From: an uncultured Lachnospiraceae bacterium
GTDB taxonomy: Bacteria; Bacillota; Clostridia; Lachnospirales; Lachnospiraceae
Assembly (NCBI GenBank): GCA_900544445.1
Contig: UQVK01000020.1
Coordinates: 1-47,341, forward strand
DNA length: 47,341 nucleotides
Direction of reading: 5' to 3'
Every line of letters begins with the position of its first letter. Within the stretch, counting starts at the first letter, position 1. Shown here one piece after another: positions 8,428 through 16,951 of this stretch. A program made the translations under genes and the position numbers. The notes beneath the pieces are model-generated. The model saw only the letters and a program-made list of their open reading frames with translations. It was not told where the DNA came from and did not search any database.

Positions 8428-9363
8428 TCAATATTTCTTTTTCCAGTAATCCCTGTTCAGGCTGCATCGCAGTACCAGCCCTGCCGGAAGCTTTCGGTAA
8501 TGCCTGCCAAGGAAAAATCCCAGGTACCTGGCTCCGCAGTCTGCGATCAGCCCCGGCACCAGCCAGGGCTTCCCGATTCCACACAGATGGGATATGGTTT
8601 TTTTCACCAGCTTCACCCCTTCCGCTTCGGAAGAAACGCCGGCAAAGATCTCCGGATGCTGGGCCTGGGATACCCCATTGTCAAAATTTCTGTGAAACTG
8701 CTCCTTCGCCGTATAGTTATGGGAATGATAGACATGGGCGTCCGCCGCGTAAGCGATCCGCCATCCCGCTTTCACAGCTCTGGCCGCATAAATCATATCC
8801 TCATTAAAAATAGTATGCTTCTCAAAACCTCCAAGTTTCCGAAAAACATCACCCCGATACATGGCACATACATTGGAACAGAAATAGGTTTTGATCCCCA
8901 TGGTTTTCAGCTGCTGTTGTCCTTTGATGCAGCTCTCCTCCGGATAATTGAAGGATCTGGTATACCGTTCGATCTCCCCGCTTTCTTTGCCCGGAAGCTG
9001 TCTGGCATAAGCCACGGCGATGTCTTCTGCCTGGCACAGCGCATCTCTCAGCCTTTCAATCAGACAGTCATCTGCCGGCACAGCGTCGTCCGTCATGCAC
9101 AGGAACAGATCCGCAGAGCTTTTTGACGCGGCAATATCCCTGGTTCCGCCGTGGTCATACTCTCTTTTGGACAGATGGTGCACCTCAGCCTCCGGGTATT
9201 CCCTGGCAAAATCCGTGCCGTACAGAAGTCCGTCAAAGTATTTTTCTTCCGTGTTCATGATGATGATCCGGTCCGCCTTCACGCTCTGACTGGTCAGCCG
9301 CTTCATCAGCTCCAGAAATTTTCTTCCCGGCCGGTAAGTCGGGATGATGACATCTATCTTCAT
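8428..9363 (-). CDS. Family 2 glycosyltransferase (rhamnosyltransferase-like)
   Basis: GT-A fold glycosyltransferase of 311 residues, starting MKIDVIIPTYRPGRKF. The metal-binding region is LCMTDDAVPADDCLIERL, and a later stretch, GGFEKHTIFNEDMIYAARA, fits the acceptor/base region of GT2 enzymes. The ATG at 9363 is preceded by AGGAGGGG; an in-frame TTG at 9390 has no better signal. It probably adds a sugar to a cytoplasmic lipid-linked glycan. It sits after the terminator of the polysaccharide cluster, so it is transcribed separately or with glmS. The donor sugar cannot be told; the similarity to rhamnosyltransferases is an impression. Confidence 0.85.
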   Translation of the reverse strand: MKIDVIIPTYRPGRKFLELMKRLTSQSVKADRIIIMNTEEKYFDGLLYGTDFAREYPEAEVHHLSKREYDHGGTRDIAASKSSADLFLCMTDDAVPADDCLIERLRDALCQAEDIAVAYARQLPGKESGEIERYTRSFNYPEESCIKGQQQLKTMGIKTYFCSNVCAMYRGDVFRKLGGFEKHTIFNEDMIYAARAVKAGWRIAYAADAHVYHSHNYTAKEQFHRNFDNGVSQAQHPEIFAGVSSEAEGVKLVKKTISHLCGIGKPWLVPGLIADCGARYLGFFLGRHYRKLPAGLVLRCSLNRDYWKKKY

Positions 9364-9417
9364 GCTGCCGTCCCCTCCTGGACTCAACAAAAGAATGCGC
9401 CTTTGCGCCTCTTACAG

Positions 9418-9445
9418 AAAAAAAGGGGCCTTTTGCAGCCCCTTT
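9418..9445 (-). terminator. Rho-independent terminator of the polysaccharide operon
   Basis: On the minus strand AAAGGGGC pairs with GCCCCTTT around an 8-nt loop and runs into seven Ts (9424-9418). It lies about 55 bp after the LCP gene stop. A second stem, CTCCGAAG/CTTCGGAG (9466-9482), lies between the stop and this terminator. Confidence 0.88.
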
Positions 9446-9501
9446 CAGCTCATTTCAAAGCAGCGCTCCGAAGGCTTCGGAGTGTTGCCTCAGGTTCTTT
9501 A

Positions 9502-10815
9502 TCAATATCCGGTATCGTTCGAAATCTTGGCGCTGTACGCCTTCACCTGTTCGGAGGGGGTATACTCTTCCTGTTCAAAAAGGAAGTTGTGAAGCTGGAT
9601 CACGTTGCTCTCCAGATCTACGGGAATGACACAGCTTCCCTTACTTCCAAGCGTCCCTGTGGTCCGGCTGTCCTCAAACGGGAAGCCGTCCGTCGCGGTA
9701 ACGGAATAATTTGCCACCTCCTGCAGAACGCCAAGAATTTCCGTCGTATCCAGGTTGGTTGCCACATGCGGAAGCACGCTGTTGAGCGCAGATTCCAGCT
9801 GGGAGAAGGACGCCGTTTTCGCCTTATCCAGACAGGCCAGAAGCACGGTCCTCTGTCTCTCCGCACGGCGGAAGTCATCGCCTGCGGTCGCACGGATACG
9901 GCAGTAGGCAGTTGCCTGCATGCCGTCCAGCGTCTGAAGGCCTGCCTTGGTTACCGGAGTGTAGTCATCCGTCAGAACCACCTGGCTCTCCGTGCTGAAC
10001 ATACTCTTCTGATAGTTGTTCAGGTGCTCGATCTCCGCCTCTTCCACATTGATCTGCACGCCGCCCAGCGCATTCACCAGCTCGATCAGGCCGTTGAAAT
10101 TGATGCTGATATACTCTGTAATATTCAGATCCAGATTGGTGTTCAGCATGAGGATGGCCTGCTCCGGTCCGCCGGCCGCATAAGCAGCATTGCATTTGTT
10201 ATAGGTATCGTTGCTCAGATTGAGGTAGGTATCACGATAAACGCTGACCAGCTTCACCTCATTCGTATCCTGATTGATGGAAGCGATCATGATGGTATCG
10301 GAGCGGTTGCCCTTCTTCAGATCATCGTCTCTGGCATCGATACCGAAGAGCGCGATATTCCGGTACCCCTGCATGGTTTCATTCTCTTCCACGCCGTCAT
10401 TCATGTTTTCAACGATCTGGCTCTCATTGATGGTGATGTGCTGAACAGCGTCCTGCTTTCCCACCGCCCAGAGAACGAGGGCAAGCACCACCAGAGCGAG
10501 AATTTCCACGCTGAACAGAATAATACGCTTTCTCTGCTTCGCCTTTTTCCTGCGCGACTGCCCCTTTCTGCTTCCGGAGCCGGAGGATGAGCGCACCCTG
10601 TCCGTTCCCGGATCCCTGCGGGAGGACGACGACCTGCGTCCGGAGGATGAGGATCTGTATTCCTCATCATACATATCGTAATCCGCGCGGGAGGTACGTC
10701 TCTCCCCGCCGGTTGATCTGCGCTCTCCGCCGGAAGTCCGCCGGCTCCCGCCCGACGAACGGCTTCCACTCCCATTCGTTCTGCGGGTTCCTTCGTTTCT
10801 CGTTGATGATGCCAT
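9502..10815 (-). CDS. LytR-CpsA-Psr (LCP) family glycan-wall ligase
   Basis: LCP enzymes transfer a glycan from its undecaprenyl-pyrophosphate carrier to peptidoglycan outside the membrane. This 437-residue protein has a Ser/Arg/Gly-rich, probably disordered, cytoplasmic tail (1-95), a transmembrane segment (98-118) and an LCP domain (about 150-330). The conserved Arg/Asp positions are visible: NRSDTIMIASI (R171), SVYRDT (R194), YCRIRAT and RAERQRT. The ATG at 10815 has AGGAG 8 nt upstream; an in-frame ATG at 10854 overlaps the previous gene and lacks this. It is last in the cluster, directly after the priming transferase, as expected for the attachment step. Confidence 0.92.
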   Translation of the reverse strand: MASSTRNEGTRRTNGSGSRSSGGSRRTSGGERRSTGGERRTSRADYDMYDEEYRSSSSGRRSSSSRRDPGTDRVRSSSGSGSRKGQSRRKKAKQRKRIILFSVEILALVVLALVLWAVGKQDAVQHITINESQIVENMNDGVEENETMQGYRNIALFGIDARDDDLKKGNRSDTIMIASINQDTNEVKLVSVYRDTYLNLSNDTYNKCNAAYAAGGPEQAILMLNTNLDLNITEYISINFNGLIELVNALGGVQINVEEAEIEHLNNYQKSMFSTESQVVLTDDYTPVTKAGLQTLDGMQATAYCRIRATAGDDFRRAERQRTVLLACLDKAKTASFSQLESALNSVLPHVATNLDTTEILGVLQEVANYSVTATDGFPFEDSRTTGTLGSKGSCVIPVDLESNVIQLHNFLFEQEEYTPSEQVKAYSAKISNDTGY

Positions 10816-10837
10816 GTTTCTTCTCCTGTTTCTTTTA

Positions 10838-12265
10838 TTAATAAGCATTTTCATTGATAAATCCTTTAAAGAACGTCAGAAAAAGGATTTTGATATCAAA
10901 TGACATGCTCCAGTTTTCGATGTAGTAGATATCGTACTCAATTCTTTTCCGGATGGAGGTATCTCCCCGGTAGCCATTGATCTGCGCCCACCCGGTCATA
11001 CCCGGGCGCACCTGATGCTTGATCATGTAACGCGGAATTTCTTCCCGGAACTTTTCCACAAACTGGGGCCGTTCCGGACGCGGTCCCACCAGACTCATAT
11101 CCCCTTTCAGCACATTAAAAAGCTGGGGAAGCTCGTCGATGCTCGTTCGCCGCAAAAACGCGCCCACCTTCGTTACTCTCGGATCTCCCTTCACCGTCCA
11201 GCCCTTCTTTTCCTCGCCCGGCTGCTGCTGACGCATGGTACGGAACTTGTACATCATAAAGGGCTTATTGTGCAGACCCACTCTTTCCTGCCTGAAAATA
11301 ACCGGACCCGGACTGGTGGTCTTCACCAGTATCGCTACCACGAGAAGAAGCGGTGAAATAAGTACCAGTCCCACGGCAGATCCCACAAGATCCACACAAC
11401 GCTTTGCGATGGCACTCATCGTGTTGGTCAGGGGAACATAGCGGATATTGATGACCGGAAGTCCCATCAGATCCTCCATGTATGGCTTCCCGGGAATCAG
11501 ACTGTTGTAGTCCGGGATGAACTTGGTATGCACGCCGGACTTTTCACACAGATCCACCAGCTCCTCCAGGCGGCTGTAGTCCTCCAGAGAAAGCGTGATC
11601 GCGATCTCGTCCAGCTTGTTTTCCGGCAGGATGTACAAAAGGTTATTGATGGAACCCAGAACCTTCACTCCCTTATAGGTTGCGCCTCTCGGAACCTTAT
11701 CATCCAGAATTCCTCTTACCACATATCCCCATTGAGGATTGCTGTTTATCCTGTTGATATATTCCTCCGCCGCGCGGGAATACCCCACCAGAAGGATGTA
11801 TTTTCGGTTATAGCCTTTTTTTCGCACAAAATGCAGGCAGTAACGGATAAATGCCCGCATCAGAAGGGTGCTCACCGTATTGATGGCAGTGAACAGCGCC
11901 ACCATACCGCGTGAAAAATGCTGCAGCTGAAGCTGCCGCCAGTCGTTCGCCATGAACAGAATGGCCAGAAAAATGGTCATGCCCACAATGTTTGCCTTGA
12001 AAACATTGAGGATCTCCGTTTCATTTCTCTGAACTCTCTTTGGAGAATAGAGCCTGAACCAGTAATAAAGAATCAGATATCCGGGCACAACAAAATACAG
12101 GGCGCTGAAATAGATCCCCATATCCAGCACACCCACCGGAGCGCCCCCGTCGTTTCTGTTTCTTCCTATCCAGAGATACCACGCAAGTATATAGGAGCCT
12201 GCAATCACCAGCGCGTCCATTATAACATGCAGTCGGTTAAAATACTGCTGGTTGTCCTTTATCAT
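10838..12265 (-). CDS. Undecaprenyl-phosphate sugar-1-phosphate transferase (WbaP-like priming enzyme)
   Basis: This enzyme starts the glycan by moving a sugar-1-phosphate from a nucleotide sugar to undecaprenyl phosphate. The 475 residues show four N-terminal membrane spans, a Rossmann-like CoA_binding_3 domain (starting KYILLVGYSRAAEEYI), a fifth membrane segment (about 285-310) and a C-terminal bacterial sugar transferase domain. Signature pieces are FRQERVGLHNKPF, DELPQLFNVLKGDMSLVGPR and RPGMTGWAQINGYRG. The sugar is probably glucose, galactose or an N-acetyl derivative; sequence alone does not say. It has its own promoter at 12297-12325 and is followed 22 bp later by the LCP gene. Confidence 0.93.
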   Translation of the reverse strand: MIKDNQQYFNRLHVIMDALVIAGSYILAWYLWIGRNRNDGGAPVGVLDMGIYFSALYFVVPGYLILYYWFRLYSPKRVQRNETEILNVFKANIVGMTIFLAILFMANDWRQLQLQHFSRGMVALFTAINTVSTLLMRAFIRYCLHFVRKKGYNRKYILLVGYSRAAEEYINRINSNPQWGYVVRGILDDKVPRGATYKGVKVLGSINNLLYILPENKLDEIAITLSLEDYSRLEELVDLCEKSGVHTKFIPDYNSLIPGKPYMEDLMGLPVINIRYVPLTNTMSAIAKRCVDLVGSAVGLVLISPLLLVVAILVKTTSPGPVIFRQERVGLHNKPFMMYKFRTMRQQQPGEEKKGWTVKGDPRVTKVGAFLRRTSIDELPQLFNVLKGDMSLVGPRPERPQFVEKFREEIPRYMIKHQVRPGMTGWAQINGYRGDTSIRKRIEYDIYYIENWSMSFDIKILFLTFFKGFINENAY

Positions 12266-12296
12266 GGCTTCACCCGTTTCCCCATATACAACCTGT

Positions 12297-12325
12297 ATTG
12301 TACAATATTCGACTCAAAAGCACAA
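12297..12325 (-). promoter_or_regulatory. Internal promoter for the priming transferase and LCP gene
   Basis: On the minus strand TTGTGC (12320-12325) and TACAAT (12297-12302) are 17 bp apart, just downstream of the structured element at 12339-12519. It would allow the last two genes to be expressed apart from the upstream glycosyltransferases. Confidence 0.55.
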
Positions 12326-12338
12326 CTTAAATTTTCTT

Positions 12339-12519
12339 AACAGTTCACTCGTCCGCCGAAACCAGGCAGATGTCGTGCTTGCACGAACAGATGACTGGTT
12401 TCGAGTGGACGAAGGGAGCGCCACTCTATGAGCAAAGAATCGTCAGAGACGATTCTTCGAAGCTGCGAAGCAGCGGAGAGCGCGCAGCGCGGCTTTGCGA
12501 ATGGCGCGGGTGAACTGTT
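12339..12519. repeat. Multi-branched element bounded by inverted repeats (copy A)
   Basis: The 301-bp gap 12266-12566 contains a promoter and this 181-bp element. The ends are the perfect inverted pair AACAGTTCAC (12339-12348) and GTGAACTGTT (12510-12519). Inside are four arms: 12349-12412 (TCGTCC..CGAAACCAG against CTGGTTTCG...GGACGA, with inner CGTGC/GCACG); 12435-12457 (AAGAATCGTC, loop AGA, perfect complement); 12462-12474 (GCTGC/GCAGC); 12481-12508 (CGCGC/GCGCG). No open reading frame is evident. Its right half resembles the element at 24456-24649. It could be a non-autonomous mobile repeat or a structured RNA. Confidence 0.65.
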
Positions 12520-12554
12520 TCTCAAACTCGTCCGCCGAAACCAGGCAGATGTCG
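12347..12554. repeat. 29-bp direct repeat, one copy inside element A and one beside it
   Basis: An identical 29-bp sequence occurs at 12347-12375 and 12526-12554 (begins ACTCGTCCGCCGAAACC). The first copy forms the 5' side of arm 1 of element A. The second lies outside the element, 12 bp from the stop of the adjacent glycosyltransferase. Confidence 0.85.
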
Positions 12555-12566
12555 CACCCCATCCGT

Positions 12567-13526
12567 TCAGATACGCCGGAACATATTCACCCACAGCTCC
12601 AGCTGTATCCTTATATAGTTCCCCAGATTCCGTCCTTTGAACCGGACGCGGCGTGCGCCCCCTTCTGCGGAAGCGCACAGCCGGAGCCCTTCCTTCAGTC
12701 CCTTTAAATAGGTGCCGCCATGTCCCTTTTTCAGAAAAAAAAGAGCCTTGACCAGAAAACCGGCGGCCAGAAAAGGACTGTTCAGCAGAAGCTGCAGGGG
12801 CGGCATGTTTTTATAAATCAGATAAACGTTATTCCTGGCGGAATAACGGATTTTAAATTCGTTATAACGGGAACCACTGGTGGCGCTTCCCGCATGGAGC
12901 ACCACCGCGGAGGGCTCATAGGCGTTGGTCAATCCCAGAATGCGCGCGCGGTACCCGATATCCACATCCTCCAGATAGGCGAAATGAAGCTCATCAAAGG
13001 CTCCGGTTCTCTCCAGCGCGCTTTTCCGGTAAAGGGCGGCGCCGGCGCAGGCGGAAAACACGCTCCTGGACTTTTCATAACGCGCCGCAGGCTTTCCCTT
13101 TCCGATGGCATAGGCCCAGCCCAGCGCGCTGTAGAGATCTCCCGCTCCGTCCATAATCTCCGGATTTTTCAGATCCACCATGCGTGCGGAAACGGAAAAC
13201 AGCTTCTTCTCCCGTTCCATGCGCGCCTCCAGCGCGCTGATGCAGCCCGGCCGCACAACAGTGTCGTTGTTTAACAGAAATACATAAGGAGTCCTGCTCT
13301 CCCGGATTCCTTCGTTTACCGCCGCGTCGAACCCCCGGTTCTCCGGAAAACGGATCAGCCGGATCCAGGGAAACATCTCCCTGGCTTCCTGCGCGCTCCC
13401 GTCCGATGAACCGTTGTCCACCACAATCACGGCAGGACGCTCCTTTTCAGCCGCTTCCAGACTTTTCAGGCAGTCCGACAGATATTTTTTTCCATTATAG
13501 TTGGGTATCACCACGGTGGTCTTCAA
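12567..13526 (-). CDS. Family 2 glycosyltransferase
   Basis: GT-A fold transferase of 319 residues that begins directly with the nucleotide-binding strand (MKTTVVIPNYNGKKYL). It shows VIVVDNGSSDGS, metal-binding FLLNNDTVV and the acceptor-side FAYLEDVDIGYRARILG, as in WbbL/RfbF-type rhamnosyltransferases. The start is TTG at 13526, because no ATG fits before the domain; GCGAGG lies 5 nt upstream and a stem TGCTGCC/GGCAGCA just before that. It follows another glycosyltransferase at 104 bp. It probably extends the lipid-linked chain; donor and linkage are unknown. Confidence 0.87.
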   Translation of the reverse strand: MKTTVVIPNYNGKKYLSDCLKSLEAAEKERPAVIVVDNGSSDGSAQEAREMFPWIRLIRFPENRGFDAAVNEGIRESRTPYVFLLNNDTVVRPGCISALEARMEREKKLFSVSARMVDLKNPEIMDGAGDLYSALGWAYAIGKGKPAARYEKSRSVFSACAGAALYRKSALERTGAFDELHFAYLEDVDIGYRARILGLTNAYEPSAVVLHAGSATSGSRYNEFKIRYSARNNVYLIYKNMPPLQLLLNSPFLAAGFLVKALFFLKKGHGGTYLKGLKEGLRLCASAEGGARRVRFKGRNLGNYIRIQLELWVNMFRRI

Positions 13527-13530
13527 GCCT

Positions 13531-13623
13531 GCCTCGCTTCTGCTGCCAAAGGCAGCATTTTGATTATAAGCACAAATCGAAGCTTTGTGCCGCCCTCGTT
13601 TCTGCTGCCAGGGGCAGCATTTT
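13531..13623. repeat. Imperfect 31-bp duplication carrying hairpin and ribosome binding site
   Basis: Positions 13531-13561 and 13593-13623 match at 27 of 31 bases. Each copy has the stem TGCTGCC/GGCAGCA and, on the minus strand, a purine-rich GCGAGG-like site. Between them is a third stem GCACAAA/TTTGTGC (13570-13590). The four differences fall in the hairpin loop and the flanks, so both stems are kept. Confidence 0.75.
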
Positions 13624-13625
13624 AT

Positions 13626-14969
13626 TCACATATGAAGGGAACCGTCGGGAGCCCAGCAGATCCGGTATCCCTTCCCGCGGATTTTCCTGCAGAAGGCGAA
13701 GCTGGTTTCCGCGGGATCGGCTCCCTGTCTCACCGCCTCCTGCGCGTTTTTAAGCTCCTCTGACAGCCAGGCGGACTCCCCGCCTTTCCGCACCCGCATG
13801 GCGCGCACATCCGCGGCCTCCACGTCCTGCGACAGAATGGCTCTGTGCATGTAGCCGCTGAAATGGCGGGGCAGGCCCGCGTAGCGCATCAGAAGCGCTC
13901 CTTCTTTTCCGTCATAGATCCCGCTTTGCAGCCTTCCCCTGCGGGAGGGAAGGGGAAATGCTGCGGCCCCCACATCCTTCCTGACCGTAAGCATGTCCGG
14001 CAGGTAACGGATCCGGTAAAATCCCAGGTGCCGGGTATCCTCCACCTGCGCCTTCCAGCCCTGCACGGCACAGAAATCCTCCAGTGCGCGCTTTCCGGCT
14101 TCATAGGCATACCGCTTGCTTTCCGGATTGGAAGCCGTTGATGTCTCGTGGCACCGCCAGTGATAGAGCACCTTCGGCACATGGACGTAGGCTGCCTCCT
14201 GCTCTCCGGAAAGCACGCCCGCAGCCGCCCGCAGCACAAGATCATAATCCTGCGCGCCCTCATAGCAGGAGCGCTCCTTCAGGCTCCGGAACACATCCGT
14301 TCTCATCATCAGGAAATGGCAGATATAATTATTGGAAAGCAGAAGATCCAGGTTGAAATCCGGCTTCCTGTGGGGCTCATAAAAATTCTGCCCGCCGCCG
14401 TCGCATTTATCCTCGTCCGAATAGAGAAGCACCGGGGTGATTCCCCTCTCTTCACTCTTCTTCATGGCACAGGCCATTTCATACAGAGCGTCCGGCGCCA
14501 GAAGATCGTCATGGTCCAGAAGCCCTGTGTAGGTCCCCCGGACCGCCTTCAGCGCTTCATTGGTATTTTCCGCGATTCCCAGATTCTCAGAAAGCTTCAG
14601 ATAACGAATGCGTATATCCTTCTGCTCCTCCACAATCCGTCTCACCGTGTCCGTGTTTCCGGCGTCCGCAACCACCAGCTCCCAGTGGGGCCAGGTCTGC
14701 TCCCGCATGCTGCCAAGAAGGGCCCGCAGGAAATCGGGCGGCGTTTCATAGGCCGGTACAACCACAGAAAGAAGGGGCGGATTCTCCCAGCTTTCCGCTT
14801 CGCTTCTCTGCCGCAGAAGCACATCCTGCCCCGGAGGCTCATAGCGGTAGCCTTTCTGCTGCATTTCCTGCCAGAGCCGCTCCGCCACAGCCCAGGCGGC
14901 GGCTGATATGCCGTTTCTTCTGAAATATCCGAGGGCGCGCCTCCATCCCGCCTTGAGCCGTTTTATCAT
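13626..14969 (-). CDS. Family 2 glycosyltransferase
   Basis: A 447-residue transferase with one GT-A domain at about 65-300 (LLSVVVPAYETPPDFLRAL, ELVVADAGNTD, metal-binding DHDD at 152-155, LYSDEDK) and a C-terminal region of about 140 residues without known motifs. The GT domain resembles the first domain of the enzyme at 16939-18891. The start is the ATG at 14969, preceded by GGAGG; longer in-frame readings run into the structured gap upstream. It probably acts on the same glycan. The specificity is unknown. Confidence 0.87.
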   Translation of the reverse strand: MIKRLKAGWRRALGYFRRNGISAAAWAVAERLWQEMQQKGYRYEPPGQDVLLRQRSEAESWENPPLLSVVVPAYETPPDFLRALLGSMREQTWPHWELVVADAGNTDTVRRIVEEQKDIRIRYLKLSENLGIAENTNEALKAVRGTYTGLLDHDDLLAPDALYEMACAMKKSEERGITPVLLYSDEDKCDGGGQNFYEPHRKPDFNLDLLLSNNYICHFLMMRTDVFRSLKERSCYEGAQDYDLVLRAAAGVLSGEQEAAYVHVPKVLYHWRCHETSTASNPESKRYAYEAGKRALEDFCAVQGWKAQVEDTRHLGFYRIRYLPDMLTVRKDVGAAAFPLPSRRGRLQSGIYDGKEGALLMRYAGLPRHFSGYMHRAILSQDVEAADVRAMRVRKGGESAWLSEELKNAQEAVRQGADPAETSFAFCRKIRGKGYRICWAPDGSLHM

Positions 14970-15004
14970 CCTTACCTCCATACCAAAGCATTCGCTGATG
15001 TGAG

Positions 15005-15130
15005 CACCACAGTTTTGCGCAAGGGCGCATGCGCCGTGAAAGGCATCTGCAAAAGCCGCACCGCCCGTTTGGAAAGGACCGGACACGCCGGCCCTTCCGC
15101 ACAGACAGCGCAGCCTGCTGCAGATGCCCC
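15005..15130. other. Structured intergenic region
   Basis: The 179-bp gap between phosphoglucomutase and the next glycosyltransferase has no gene. It holds GGCGCATGCGCC (a perfect 12-bp palindrome near 15024-15035), an inverted pair GGCATCTGCA (15042-15051) / TGCAGATGCC (15119-15128), and an imperfect inner stem around GGACCGG and GCCGGCCC. It shares the short string CAGACAGCG with the element at 24456-24649, so it may be a decayed relative. Confidence 0.45.
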
Positions 15131-15148
15131 CTTCCTCATTTTTATCTC

Positions 15149-16873
15149 TTATTCAATCACGGCCTTCAGCTCTTCCGTCAGCTTTTCATTCTTCTCCTGC
15201 GCGTCCGCAAGACTTGTTCCCTTCACGCCCATGTAGAACTTGATCTTGGGCTCGGTTCCGGAGGGTCTTGCACAGCACCAGGAATCGTTGGTCAGATCAA
15301 AATAAAGCACATTGGACTCCGGCAGCCCGGTGGGGCTTTCCTTGCCCGTCGCCAGCTCCTTCATCACGCCGGAAGCATAGTCGCGGATTCTGGTAACCTG
15401 CAGATCTCCGAAATGGGTGGGCGGATTCTTTCTCAGCTTATCCATCATCTCAGCGATCTGTCTGGAACCGTCGATTCCCTTCAGGGTGATGGTGTAGAGG
15501 CTTTCCTTGTAATAGCCGTACTTCTCATACAGCTCCACCATCTGGTCCCACAGGGTCTTTCCATGCTTCTTGCACCATGCGGCAACCTCGCACAGGCACA
15601 TCACCGCTACCACGGCGTCCTTATCCCTCGCATGGGTTCCTGCCAGGCAGCCGTAGCTTTCCTCCAGGCCGAACACATAGTTGTTGGATCCGGTCTGCTC
15701 AAACAGCTTGATCTGCTCGCCGATATATTTGAATCCGGTCAGCACCTCGATCAGCTTCACGTTGTAATCTACCGCAATGGGATCTGCCATATTGGTGGTC
15801 ACAATGGTCTTTACCATCGCCGGATTTGCCGGCATGGTTCCGGTGGCCGTTCTCTCTCTCAGAATGTATTCCGCGATCAGCATGCCGGACATGTTTCCGG
15901 TGAAAGGAACGTATTCTCCGGTCTTCGTATCCAGCGCGTAGATGCCGAGACGGTCCGCATCCGGATCAGTAGCCATCACGATGTCTGCGTTCTTTTCCTT
16001 CGCCAGCTTCAGCGCCAGGGTGAAGGCCTTGGGGTCTTCCGGGTTAGGATAATCCAGCGTGGTAAACGCGGGGTCCGGAAGCTCCTGCTCGGGAACCACG
16101 TATACATGCTTGAAGCCAAGCTCGGAGAGCACGCGCCGTACCGGCTTGTTTCCGGTGCCATGGAAAGGCGTATAGACGATTCTGATGTCGTCCGCCATCT
16201 CCTGAATCACCTCGGGATGGATGATCTGCTTCTTCAGTTCCACCATGTAGGCGTCGTCGATCTCGGAGCCGATCACCTGATACAGGCCTGCCTTTACGGC
16301 TTCCTCCTTCGGCATGGTTTTTACCGTGTGGTAATCCGTTACCGCCTTCACCTCGGCGATGATTTCCTTATCCTTGGGAGAGGTCACCTGCGCGCCGTCC
16401 TCCCAGTATACCTTGTATCCGTTGTATTCCGGCGGATTGTGGCTGGCGGTCACAACAATTCCGGAGATACAGCCCAGAGTGCGGAGCGCAAAGGAAAGTT
16501 CCGGAGTAGGGCGAAGCTCATCGAACACATACGCCTTGATCCCGTTTGCCGCCAGGCACAGAGCCGCTTCATCCGCGAATTCCGGGGACATATAGCGGGA
16601 ATCGTAGGCAATGGCAACGCCCTTCTTTTCTCCGCCCTGTTTGATGATGTAATTGGCCAGCCCCTGAGTGGCCTTTCTCACCGTGTAGATATTCATCCGG
16701 TTGGTACCCGCGCCGATCACGCCGCGCAGTCCGCCCGTACCGAATTCCAGCTCCTTATAGAACCGGTCCTCGATCTCCTTCTCATTGCCTTCGATTGCGG
16801 CAAGCTCGTCCTTCGTCTTCTGGTCAAAGTAGGAATCCTCCCGCCAGAACCGATACTCGTCCATAAAGCTCAT
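15149..16873 (-). CDS. pgcA: Phosphoglucomutase/phosphomannomutase (PgcA type)
   Basis: This enzyme interconverts glucose-6-phosphate and glucose-1-phosphate, the substrate of RmlA encoded in the same cluster. At 574 residues it matches the alpha-D-phosphohexomutase family. The active-site phosphoserine is S144 in TASHNPPEYNG. The metal loop DPDADRLG has D303, D305 and D307. The phosphate-binding motif RPSGTEPKIKFY is near the end, and GTGGLRG near the start. GGAGG precedes the ATG. It lies 65 bp after a large glycosyltransferase gene with a possible promoter in between. Mannose-phosphate activity cannot be excluded. Confidence 0.95.
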   Translation of the reverse strand: MSFMDEYRFWREDSYFDQKTKDELAAIEGNEKEIEDRFYKELEFGTGGLRGVIGAGTNRMNIYTVRKATQGLANYIIKQGGEKKGVAIAYDSRYMSPEFADEAALCLAANGIKAYVFDELRPTPELSFALRTLGCISGIVVTASHNPPEYNGYKVYWEDGAQVTSPKDKEIIAEVKAVTDYHTVKTMPKEEAVKAGLYQVIGSEIDDAYMVELKKQIIHPEVIQEMADDIRIVYTPFHGTGNKPVRRVLSELGFKHVYVVPEQELPDPAFTTLDYPNPEDPKAFTLALKLAKEKNADIVMATDPDADRLGIYALDTKTGEYVPFTGNMSGMLIAEYILRERTATGTMPANPAMVKTIVTTNMADPIAVDYNVKLIEVLTGFKYIGEQIKLFEQTGSNNYVFGLEESYGCLAGTHARDKDAVVAVMCLCEVAAWCKKHGKTLWDQMVELYEKYGYYKESLYTITLKGIDGSRQIAEMMDKLRKNPPTHFGDLQVTRIRDYASGVMKELATGKESPTGLPESNVLYFDLTNDSWCCARPSGTEPKIKFYMGVKGTSLADAQEKNEKLTEELKAVIE

Positions 16874-16922
16874 AACTTATTTCCTCCAATCTTAATGATG
16901 TGTCATCTTCTGTGTTTCCTAT

Positions 16923-16951
16923 ATCTTACTACAAATTCTCAGACGCGTAAA
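16923..16951 (-). promoter_or_regulatory. Possible internal promoter of phosphoglucomutase
   Basis: On the minus strand TTTACG (16946-16951) and TAAGAT (16923-16928) are 17 bp apart. The -35 lies within the last codons of the upstream glycosyltransferase gene. The matches are weak. Confidence 0.35.

Noticed and set aside
9151..10590. A 479-codon plus-strand frame opposite the LCP gene
   Set aside because: Antisense shadow; the minus strand encodes a clear LCP protein with its conserved arginines.
12339..12519. CRISPR array or tRNA-like cluster from repeated stems
   Set aside because: There are only two direct copies of unequal context, no regular spacers, no cas genes, and no acceptor/anticodon pattern.
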